Source of the DNA: a virus
Reading direction: 5' to 3' (one strand)
Length of the DNA stretch: 30,936 bases
IMG/VR virus record: IMGVR_UViG_3300022925_000111
Location: 1 to 30,936 of that record
Shown: piece by piece, positions 8,638 through 13,312 of the stretch
How the letters are laid out: each line of letters starts with the position of its first letter
Numbering within the stretch: the stretch's first letter is position 1
Position numbers and translations under genes: made by a program
The notes under the pieces: generated by a model
What the model saw: the letters and a program-made list of their open reading frames with translations, nothing else
The model's database searches: none
What the model was told of the DNA's origin: nothing

Positions 8638-8901
8638 TTATAATGTTTTGCCAACTACTTCTAAGATAGTTTCAAGTTCATCAAACTTATCTCTTTCTTG
8701 TCCTAAGGAAGCCTTGTGGGCGACTCTAATTGCTTTGTTTAGTGTACCTGCATTTAGATCCATTTCTTCTGCGATTGCTTTAACTGTATCACGAAGTCCT
8801 TCTTTGAGGGCGTCCATTTCAAAATGAACTTGCATACCTTCGTTGACTAATTTCTTTAGCCTTGCGACTTCTTCTTGATTAAATGTTTTATTAAATGCCA
8901 T
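8638..8901 (-). CDS. dsbA: DsbA-like double-stranded DNA-binding protein (late transcription)
   Basis: The 87-aa helical protein resembles T4 DsbA (89 aa), which binds DNA near late promoters. The similar core is LRDTVKAIAEEMDL, then LNKAIRVAHK and a terminal FDELETILEVV, which parallels the T4 order of D-x-R-x-x-AK-x-ELG, FN-x-L-x-x-x-HK and F-E-x-E-x-EE-V-x-x-x-Y. The predicted structure is a helical bundle with a mixed charge surface. GGGAG lies 6 nt before the start, and its own sigma70 promoter is at 8939-8967. Since the window contains many T4-type late promoters, a DsbA homologue fits. Sequence similarity is modest, so another small helical DNA-binding protein cannot be excluded. Confidence 0.68.
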   Translation of the reverse strand: MAFNKTFNQEEVARLKKLVNEGMQVHFEMDALKEGLRDTVKAIAEEMDLNAGTLNKAIRVAHKASLGQERDKFDELETILEVVGKTL

Positions 8902-8938
8902 TTATTTCTCCCTGTGTATGTAATTATCTGTTTAGGCT

Positions 8939-8967
8939 ATTATATAGTCTAAGAATTGGTAAGTCAA
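8939..8967 (-). promoter_or_regulatory. Sigma70 promoter for the dsbA-like gene
   Basis: Minus strand TTGACT (8967-8962), 17-nt spacer, TATAAT (8944-8939). It lies in the 76-nt gap upstream of the DsbA-like gene and gives a leader of about 30 nt that includes GGGAG. Confidence 0.85.
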
Positions 8968-8977
8968 TAAATATTTT

Positions 8978-9280
8978 TTAAACTGTGGTACTTGCTTCAA
9001 ATTCGAAGTCAAGTTCTGGGAATTCTTCTAATAATTCTTCTGAAATATCTTCACCTTCAGATGATGAGATATCGTCCTGTAGTAGTATCTCGTATGCAAA
9101 CAAATCCTCTTCTTGATAAACTAATACATCAAATTTATCTTCTTCACCACTAGACACTTGCATCATCTTTTTAGTGTCTGCTAAACTGTTTACAATATTA
9201 AAATACTTAGTAATGTCAGGCCCAGCCAACTTCTCTTTGGTTATGAGCCTGCAAAAGTTTTTTATAAACTTATCTTCCAT
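8978..9280 (-). CDS. Small acidic protein of unknown function
   Basis: The protein has 100 aa with two parts: a basic, helical N-terminal half (MEDKFIKNFCRLITKEKL, then ITKYFNIVNSLADTKK) and a very acidic C-terminal half rich in Glu and Asp (EDISEELLEEFPELDFEFE). I do not recognise a family. The position between a late-transcription DNA-binding protein and a lysis-type membrane protein, and the acidic tail, would suit a small transcription or replication accessory protein, but no diagnostic motif supports this. The start at 9280 is 5 nt beyond the stop of the upstream gene and lacks a clear ribosome-binding site. Confidence 0.6.
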   Translation of the reverse strand: MEDKFIKNFCRLITKEKLAGPDITKYFNIVNSLADTKKMMQVSSGEEDKFDVLVYQEEDLFAYEILLQDDISSSEGEDISEELLEEFPELDFEFEASTTV

Positions 9281-9285
9281 TACAA

Positions 9286-9612
9286 TTACTTACCTTTGCT
9301 AAATGCTTGAGCACCAAAGAATGCGGCAACGATACCTGCTACTGCTACAAAGTATGTAGCCGCCATATCGCCTAGTATTTTACTAGCACTTTCTAATCCA
9401 AATAGAACTGCTAATACTACTGCAAATGGATATAGAAGCATACCACTTAGTGCAAACCAAGCCATACTTCTTTGTGCATCTCTCATTGCATCTAAATCTT
9501 CCAGTTCTTTTCTTTTGAACTCTAGGTACATTTGCTCTTCTGCTTTTGAAACCTTTCCATCTCCATTTGTATCAGCCGGATGGTGTACTGCTGTTTTTGT
9601 TTCTTCTGTCAT
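9286..9612 (-). CDS. EF-hand plus two-span membrane protein, possible holin
   Basis: This 108-aa protein has a canonical calcium-binding EF-hand loop near residues 14-25 (DTNGDGKVSKAE), a charged helix rich in Glu, Lys and Arg (EQMYLEFKRKELEDLDAM), and two hydrophobic segments (about 50-70, FALSGMLLYPFAVVLAVLF, and about 84-103, YFVAVAGIVAAFFGAQAF). Size and two membrane spans fit a class II or III holin, which would release lysozyme by permeabilising the inner membrane. The EF-hand in front is unusual and would make the protein calcium-responsive if functional. AGGAGA precedes the start by 6 nt. It follows a fiber-like gene by 13 nt and is likely expressed late. Holin is inference; a calcium-binding virion or membrane protein is the alternative. 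Confidence 0.62.
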   Translation of the reverse strand: MTEETKTAVHHPADTNGDGKVSKAEEQMYLEFKRKELEDLDAMRDAQRSMAWFALSGMLLYPFAVVLAVLFGLESASKILGDMAATYFVAVAGIVAAFFGAQAFSKGK

Positions 9613-9625
9613 TTATGTTCTCCTA

Positions 9626-10924
9626 CTAACTACTTATGACTGTTCTGTCTGTCACTCGACGCCAGTTTGTGCCATCGCTAAATGCCATTACTGCGCCTCC
9701 TGACTCGTTAGGCACAAATATCATATGCCCTGTATATGCAGATGCATCAGGTACTGATGCAACTTCATACTGTGGAAACTCAACTGGTCCTCCACTTGAT
9801 TCCACTACACCGTAATCACTATTAACCAGTGCTACAACGGTATCAGTTAAATTACCATAATTAATTGTGTTTGTTGTTGAACTAGCAACCGATCCGTAAT
9901 CGCTTACTGTTTCAAATATAGGCGATGATACAGTACTAGCATCAACTTCACCGAATGTTAAATTGCCAGTGAGTTTTGCATCTATGGCACTATTTGCTCT
10001 GGCATCTGTGTAATAAAGATTTGTTGAACCTTCTGTGACGTCATCTGTATCACCACTTAGTTCACTTAAGGCATCAACAGTATCAACTTGTGCGTCAACG
10101 TATGTTTTAACTGCTAATTGTGATGGTACTAAAGTATCTGAAGCACTAGCAAAAGAAGTATCTGTATCAATTGCCGCTTGTACTCTAGCATCTGCTCTTG
10201 CGTTTGTGAAATATAAATTTGTACCTTCTGTGATATTGCTTGTACTAGATGTAGCAAAACTTACTACACCACTGCCATTTGTTGTTAATACTTGATTAGC
10301 AGTACCATCTGATGTGGGCATTGTGTAAGAACCATTTACAATTAGTGTGTTTGCTCTAACAACGTTAGGTGCTCCATTAGGTGCTATACTACCTGTTACA
10401 TTACCACTTAGGTTACCAATTAATGCACCAGCACTAAATGTTTCACCATTTACTGTCCACTCACCTTCGCCTTCGTCCCAACGTAGAAAAACGTTTCCTT
10501 CGTTACCTCTATTAACTAAAATGCCTGCGTTTGCAGTTGCGGGTTGGTTACTTGCTAAATCACTGTTTAATACAATTTCATTGTCAGCAATGTTAAGAGT
10601 TTCTGTATTAATTACCGTTTGAGTGCCATTTACAGTTAAATCGCCTGTAATAGTTACATCTGCACCAAATGTTACATCACTGCTTAATGTACTTGATATT
10701 TGATTATCTACAACCGAAGTGTTTGTTACATCAGTCCAAGCACCGCCAGAAGTTCTAATTGCTAAACGTTGATTATTTTTGTCAAACCAAATATCACCTG
10801 CCGATACTGTATAACTACCTGAAGGATCTGATGCACCACTGTATAATCCAGAACCTCTGTTGGATAACCCCAATCTGAATTCTGTTTTACTAGTACCTTT
10901 TAAATTTCTAAAGACGTCTGCCAT
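9626..10924 (-). CDS. Tail-fiber-like virion protein (432 aa)
   Basis: The protein is rich in Thr, Ser, Asn and Gly and nearly free of Cys, typical of beta-helical phage fibers. The N-terminus (MADVFRNLKG, then SYTVSAGDIWFDKNNQRL) is followed by a motif shared with the 549-aa protein at 13313-14962 (ITGDLTVNGTQT, then LNIADNEIVLNSD) and another shared with the 1362-aa protein (SYTMPTSDGTANQVLTTNGSG). The middle has paired repeats (NLYFTNARADARV and NLYYTDARANSAI). The C-terminal DASAYTGHMIFVPNESGG is a compact cap-like segment. A T4-type late promoter lies at 10951-10958 and AAAGG precedes the ATG. It probably forms part of a distal fiber that contacts the host; exact gp number unknown. Confidence 0.82.
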   Translation of the reverse strand: MADVFRNLKGTSKTEFRLGLSNRGSGLYSGASDPSGSYTVSAGDIWFDKNNQRLAIRTSGGAWTDVTNTSVVDNQISSTLSSDVTFGADVTITGDLTVNGTQTVINTETLNIADNEIVLNSDLASNQPATANAGILVNRGNEGNVFLRWDEGEGEWTVNGETFSAGALIGNLSGNVTGSIAPNGAPNVVRANTLIVNGSYTMPTSDGTANQVLTTNGSGVVSFATSSTSNITEGTNLYFTNARADARVQAAIDTDTSFASASDTLVPSQLAVKTYVDAQVDTVDALSELSGDTDDVTEGSTNLYYTDARANSAIDAKLTGNLTFGEVDASTVSSPIFETVSDYGSVASSTTNTINYGNLTDTVVALVNSDYGVVESSGGPVEFPQYEVASVPDASAYTGHMIFVPNESGGAVMAFSDGTNWRRVTDRTVISS

Positions 10925-10950
10925 TTACTTAAACCTTTCATATGTTTAAG

Positions 10951-10958
10951 TATTTATC
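10951..10958 (-). promoter_or_regulatory. T4-type late promoter for the 432-aa fiber gene
   Basis: The minus strand reads GATAAATACTTAAAC, close to the T4 late element TATAAATA followed by CT. The start codon is 27 nt downstream with AAAGG between. Confidence 0.8.
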
Positions 10959-10975
10959 TTATTTTAATTTTTGAC

Positions 10976-11722
10976 TTAGTTGACGGTAACTCGATTAATT
11001 ATTGTTTCTTTTGCCTTTGTTCTGTCGTTTACTCTATGCTCTTTTACATAGCCAGAAATGTTATAACTGTCATTTACATTTAAATCTGTAGATGAAAAAA
11101 ACTTGATAATATTATTATCTTTGGTTCCAACATATAACCAACTTTGAGTTCTGTGTATATATTTCCTCATAATTAATTTTACATCTTCGAAATCATTTCT
11201 TTCATATTCGGTGCCTATAAATTCGCTTTTAGAGCCAATTTCCTTTTCCATTTTTTCTGTTTCTTTAAACTTTAAAGCATTTTTATAGATTAAAGGTAAA
11301 CTCGATACAACTCCAATATCAGGATAACTTATATATTCATCTTTTATAAGTTTTAAGATTTTTTGCTCAAAATCACTTAAATTACCTTTCATACCTTTTA
11401 TAAGTAATCCTTTAAAAAATTTAATTTGTTGTGTTGTCATATCAGCATCATCTTGATTGGTATCTATTTCGAGAGCATCTATAAAATTTAGTATGCTTGA
11501 ATGATGTTTCTTGCCCACACCCAAAATATGTCTAACAATAAGAACATTTGGAACTTTATCAATTTTTGTGTCATCTGAAATAACTTGAGGAACTTCATTT
11601 GCTTTAACATATCCATTTTTGCGAAATACTGCATTAGCAACAATTAATAAATCTGTAAAACTAAATTTACTATTACTTTTAAACTTTGGATTCTTGCTGT
11701 CTATTGTTCTAACTGTTATCAT
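10976..11722 (-). CDS. Phage protein of unknown function, possible C-terminal OB-like segment
   Basis: This 248-aa lysine-rich soluble protein has an N-terminal part like a helical DNA- or protein-binding domain (FTDLLIVANAVFRKNGYVK, then VPNVLIVRHILGVGKKHHSS), a central helical part and a beta-rich C-terminus (SWLYVGTKDNNII, then SYNISGYVKEHRVND and ETIINRVTV). Phage proteins with a similar end (G-x-VK-x-H...keT-x-x-NRV) often carry a small nucleic-acid-binding beta fold, so such a role is possible, but I could not match a named family. It follows the HAD phosphatase by 7 nt and probably shares its promoter. The gap of about 50 nt to the next gene holds that gene's late promoter. Confidence 0.62.
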   Translation of the reverse strand: MITVRTIDSKNPKFKSNSKFSFTDLLIVANAVFRKNGYVKANEVPQVISDDTKIDKVPNVLIVRHILGVGKKHHSSILNFIDALEIDTNQDDADMTTQQIKFFKGLLIKGMKGNLSDFEQKILKLIKDEYISYPDIGVVSSLPLIYKNALKFKETEKMEKEIGSKSEFIGTEYERNDFEDVKLIMRKYIHRTQSWLYVGTKDNNIIKFFSSTDLNVNDSYNISGYVKEHRVNDRTKAKETIINRVTVN

Positions 11723-11729
11723 ATTTGCT

Positions 11730-12320
11730 CTACTTTGTAACTAAATTATAAATTTCTTGCCAATTAACAACTACATTTGCATTGCCTGTGTAGTTCATAT
11801 TGTGACCGTGTTCAACTAAAATACCTTTGAGTCCTGCTTCTATACCCCAATTTAAGTTCTCAGGTTTGTCTTCGATCCAGTAATTACCTTTATACTTTTC
11901 GCCGTACTCTTTGAGTATTTCATCTTTGTCTGCACCTGTGTCTAAACACACTACTTCTATAAAGGCATCTCCAAACAACTTTTTGAGGTTTCTTTCTCTT
12001 AACTCTTTTGCATAAGGATCTAAACTTAAACTTGTAATAGCAATAAATTTATATTGATGTTGTTCGTGTAATTTTTTAACAAAGTATTGAGCATCTCTAA
12101 GTGGAGGAAGAAATCCTATTGCCGCACTTTCGTTGAATACTTTTACCATTTGGGAACCTTGCTCTTTGCTTATACCATAACGGTCACCAACATTATACAT
12201 TGTTTTGTAACCTTCAACAGTCGAATGTCCGTGATGTTCCATCCAAACTGAAAATCCTTCTTCCCAATCTAAGACCACACCATCGCAGTCTGTCAATATT
12301 ATCTTATCTTTATTAATCAT
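11730..12320 (-). CDS. HAD-superfamily hydrolase, nucleotidase-like
   Basis: The 196-aa protein begins with HAD motif I, ILTDCDGVVLDW (Asp11 nucleophile and Asp13), has motif II at FIAITSLS (Thr) and motif IV at YWIEDKPENL (acidic magnesium ligands), with a lysine-containing segment between. Length and motif spacing fit phage and bacterial phosphatases of the 5'(3')-deoxyribonucleotidase or sugar-phosphatase type. The likely reaction is phosphate release from a small metabolite, possibly a nucleotide in phage-driven nucleotide recycling; the substrate is inferred. A sigma70 promoter (12344-12371) lies just upstream. It is transcribed leftward, away from the Pho-like island. Confidence 0.85.
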   Translation of the reverse strand: MINKDKIILTDCDGVVLDWEEGFSVWMEHHGHSTVEGYKTMYNVGDRYGISKEQGSQMVKVFNESAAIGFLPPLRDAQYFVKKLHEQHQYKFIAITSLSLDPYAKELRERNLKKLFGDAFIEVVCLDTGADKDEILKEYGEKYKGNYWIEDKPENLNWGIEAGLKGILVEHGHNMNYTGNANVVVNWQEIYNLVTK

Positions 12321-12343
12321 ATTTTTACCTACCTACATAACTA

Positions 12344-12371
12344 ATTATACAGAAATATTCAGAAAAGTCAA
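12344..12371 (-). promoter_or_regulatory. Sigma70 promoter for the HAD hydrolase operon
   Basis: Minus strand TTGACT (12371-12366), 16-nt spacer, TATAAT (12349-12344). It sits back to back with the rightward late promoter at 12391. Confidence 0.8.
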
Positions 12372-12390
12372 GTGTTTTTGGAACAATTTG

Positions 12391-12400
12391 TATAAATACT
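12391..12400 (+). promoter_or_regulatory. T4-type late promoter, exact consensus, rightward
   Basis: TATAAATACT matches the T4 late promoter core and its common extension. Transcription would start near 12404, giving a leader of about 100 nt before the ATG at 12506. The Pho-like repeats overlap the start site, so this site may be dual-use or partly coincidental. Confidence 0.6.
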
Positions 12401-12402
12401 TT

Positions 12403-12442
12403 TGTAACATAATCGTAACATAAATTTAACACAAACGTTACA
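12403..12442 (+). promoter_or_regulatory. Four 11-bp-spaced direct repeats resembling a Pho-box array
   Basis: The half-sites TGTAACA (12403), CGTAACA (12414), TTTAACA (12425) and CGTTACA (12436) start exactly 11 bp apart with AT-rich 4-nt gaps. PhoB-family regulators bind direct repeats on this period; cyanobacterial Pho boxes are built from YTTAACC-like units. A weak -10 (GATAAA, 12454-12459) follows after 11 bp, as in PhoB-activated promoters that lack a -35 box. This supports control of the downstream gene by a host response regulator. The factor itself is inferred. Confidence 0.55.
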
Positions 12443-12505
12443 GGTCCCAAAGGGATAAAGTAATTGTTAAAATGTTTCAATATGTTCATCAAACAGGAGA
12501 ATAAA

Positions 12506-12808
12506 ATGGCGAAGTCCTTAGGAATAGTAGCCGGATTGCTCATACTTTTTTCAAGTGGAACAGTTCTGGCTGATAATCATATCAACAAATCTGAAATAGA
12601 CAAAGTTGAATTTACAAAAACACAAATATTCTTTAGAATGAAAGATGAGTCTATATACAAGGGAGACCTTATTAGACCACAAAGTTGTCCCATTAAACCA
12701 AAAGGGGTAAAGTACGGTTTTGACGATAAAATACACAATAGTTTTGTTGTGTATCACAATTCCGGATTTCAAACCTGTAAGTTTAAAAACGTGGAGAGAC
12801 TGGTATGA
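12506..12808 (+). CDS. Secreted 100-aa protein of the Pho-like island
   Basis: The start is the ATG at 12506, preceded by AGGAG at 7 nt; a longer frame reaches back to 12464 but has no ribosome site. Residues 1-22 form a signal peptide (MAKSLGIVAGLLILFSSG, then TVLA with cleavage before DNHINK). The mature protein of about 78 residues has two cysteines (QSCPI and QTCKF) that could form a disulfide in the periplasm, and beta-like stretches (KTQIFFRMKDE, NSFVVYHNSG). I do not recognise the family. It stands alone on the plus strand between leftward genes, after the Pho-like array and late promoter, and is coupled to a 26-aa ORF. A periplasmic host-modifying or nutrient-related role is suggested by context only. 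Confidence 0.8.
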   Translation: MAKSLGIVAGLLILFSSGTVLADNHINKSEIDKVEFTKTQIFFRMKDESIYKGDLIRPQSCPIKPKGVKYGFDDKIHNSFVVYHNSGFQTCKFKNVERLV

Positions 12809-12885
12809 AGAGAATATGGAATACACTTGATAACATAATGAAAGCAGGTAGATTTACCCGAGTAGTTCATTTATTAAGAGATTAA
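12805..12885 (+). CDS. 26-aa basic peptide, translationally coupled
   Basis: The ATG overlaps the TGA of the secreted-protein gene (ATGA), and GGAGAG lies about 7 nt upstream inside that gene, so ribosomes can reinitiate. The product reads MKRIWNTLDNIMKAG then RFTRVVHLLRD. It would form an amphipathic helix with Ile, Leu, Val and Trp on one face and Arg, Lys on the other, suited to membrane or protein binding. The frame ends 13 nt before the start of a strong terminator, so the unit closes neatly after it. No homologue is recognised. The coupling and position argue for a real gene, but its length leaves doubt. Confidence 0.5.
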   Translation: MKRIWNTLDNIMKAGRFTRVVHLLRD

Positions 12886-12898
12886 ACAATAACCTAAT

Positions 12899-12926
12899 AA
12901 AAAGGGAGCATCGATGCTCCCTTTTT
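12899..12926. terminator. Bidirectional intrinsic terminator
   Basis: GGGAGCATCGATGCTCCC is a perfect palindrome flanked by five A residues on the left and five T residues on the right, so a hairpin with a U tract forms on both strands. It ends the rightward Pho-like unit and the leftward riboswitch unit. Confidence 0.93.
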
Positions 12927-12930
12927 CATC

Positions 12931-13080
12931 TTAAGGATAGAAAGGATTATCTGTTATATATGCAGGTAACTCGCTTTTCTTACTTTCTCTAATACTGTTT
13001 TTCACATTATTAGTTAAATGCTTTTCCTTAAGAGATTTTTTGACTGCTCTTATAAAGAGCCTTGATTGATATGTTGTCAT
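12931..13080 (-). CDS. 49-aa basic protein controlled by a tandem glutamine riboswitch
   Basis: A strong SD (GGAGGA, spaced 4 nt) precedes the ATG at 13080 and the frame ends with TAA at 12931, five nt from the shared terminator. The product starts MTTYQSRLFIRAVKKSLKEK, continues with HLTNNVKNSIRESKKSE and ends LPAYITDNPFYP. It has ten Lys or Arg residues, no Cys, and should be a basic helix with an aromatic-proline tail. Two glutamine aptamers fill its leader. Known cyanobacterial glutamine riboswitches control glutamine synthetase, its small basic inactivating factors, or short 'downstream peptide' ORFs. This gene fits the last class; I see no clear IF7/IF17 sequence match. A role in adjusting host nitrogen metabolism is a hypothesis. 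Confidence 0.85.
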   Translation of the reverse strand: MTTYQSRLFIRAVKKSLKEKHLTNNVKNSIRESKKSELPAYITDNPFYP

Positions 13081-13105
13081 AACATCCTCCTAATTAAAGT
13101 TAGAT

Positions 13106-13151
13106 GCGTTCCTTCAGTTTTCACCTACTTCCGTCTCTTGCGAGATGAACG
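13106..13151 (-). ncRNA. Glutamine riboswitch aptamer B (proximal to gene)
   Basis: On the minus strand: P1 CGTTC (13151-13147) pairs with GAACG (13111-13107). Next comes A, then P2 TCTC/GAGA closed by a GCAA tetraloop, then the conserved CGGAAGTAG (13133-13125), a small P3 (GGT/ACT with a GAAA loop), and the conserved GAAGGAACGC (13115-13106). Every invariant block of the glnA/Downstream-peptide (glutamine) riboswitch class is present. It ends 15 nt upstream of the SD of the 49-aa gene. Confidence 0.93.
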
Positions 13152-13156
13152 AAGAT

Positions 13157-13214
13157 GCGTTCCTTCGTCTACTTGACTACTTCCGTTCACTGCTACATTT
13201 AGAGTGAATGAACG
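13157..13214 (-). ncRNA. Glutamine riboswitch aptamer A (distal, tandem copy)
   Basis: On the minus strand: P1 CGTTC (13214-13210) pairs with GAACG (13162-13158). P2 is TTCACT/AGTGAA with an 11-nt loop, followed by CGGAAGTAG (13185-13177), P3 GTC/GAC with an AAGTA loop, and GAAGGAACGC (13166-13157). Only five nt separate it from aptamer B. The stems differ in sequence from copy B while the conserved blocks are identical, which shows selection on RNA structure. Confidence 0.93.
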
Positions 13215-13234
13215 ATGTAACATTTCTGTTACAT
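13215..13234 (-). promoter_or_regulatory. 5'-terminal hairpin of the riboswitch leader, or an operator
   Basis: The minus strand has ATGTAACA-GAAA-TGTTACAT, an 8-bp stem with a GNRA-type tetraloop. The late promoter at 13239-13246 would start transcription at or inside its first bases, so it probably caps and stabilises the RNA. Read as plus-strand DNA it also contains TGTAACA and TGTTACA 11 bp apart, like the Pho-like half-sites at 12403-12442. Confidence 0.7.
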
Positions 13235-13238
13235 ATAA

Positions 13239-13246
13239 TATTTATA
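13239..13246 (-). promoter_or_regulatory. T4-type late promoter for the riboswitch unit
   Basis: The minus strand reads TATAAATATT, an exact TATAAATA. The transcript would carry a leader of about 150 nt with the hairpin and both glutamine aptamers, then the 49-aa gene and the terminator. Confidence 0.75.
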
Positions 13247-13255
13247 CATTATGCT

Positions 13256-13283
13256 CAAAAAGAAAGGGCCTAAAAAGGCCCCT
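13256..13283 (-). terminator. Intrinsic terminator of the 549-aa virion gene
   Basis: On the minus strand GGGCC and GGCCC form a stem around a TTTTTA loop, followed by TTTCTTTTT. It lies about 30 nt past the stop codon at 13313 and insulates the riboswitch unit from the virion gene. Confidence 0.9.
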
Positions 13284-13312
13284 TCATATTGTTATTGTCT
13301 AACTATCAAATA

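Noticed and set aside
8978-9280. Assignment of the acidic 100-aa protein as gp33 late co-activator
   Set aside because: An LDF-like string occurs near the end, but it is not terminal and the rest does not match gp33.
12931-13080. Naming the 49-aa protein as glutamine synthetase inactivating factor IF7
   Set aside because: Size and charge fit, but I cannot align the characteristic IF7 residues; kept only as a hypothesis.
13102-13186. Direct repeats with a spacing of about 51 bp that look like a short CRISPR-like or tandem DNA repeat
   Set aside because: The repeated blocks are the conserved parts of two glutamine riboswitch aptamers, with pairable but different stems between them.
12886-13312. 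Search for tRNA or further genes in the longest gene-poor stretch
   Set aside because: The stretch is explained by terminators, the 49-aa gene, riboswitches and a late promoter; no cloverleaf is visible.
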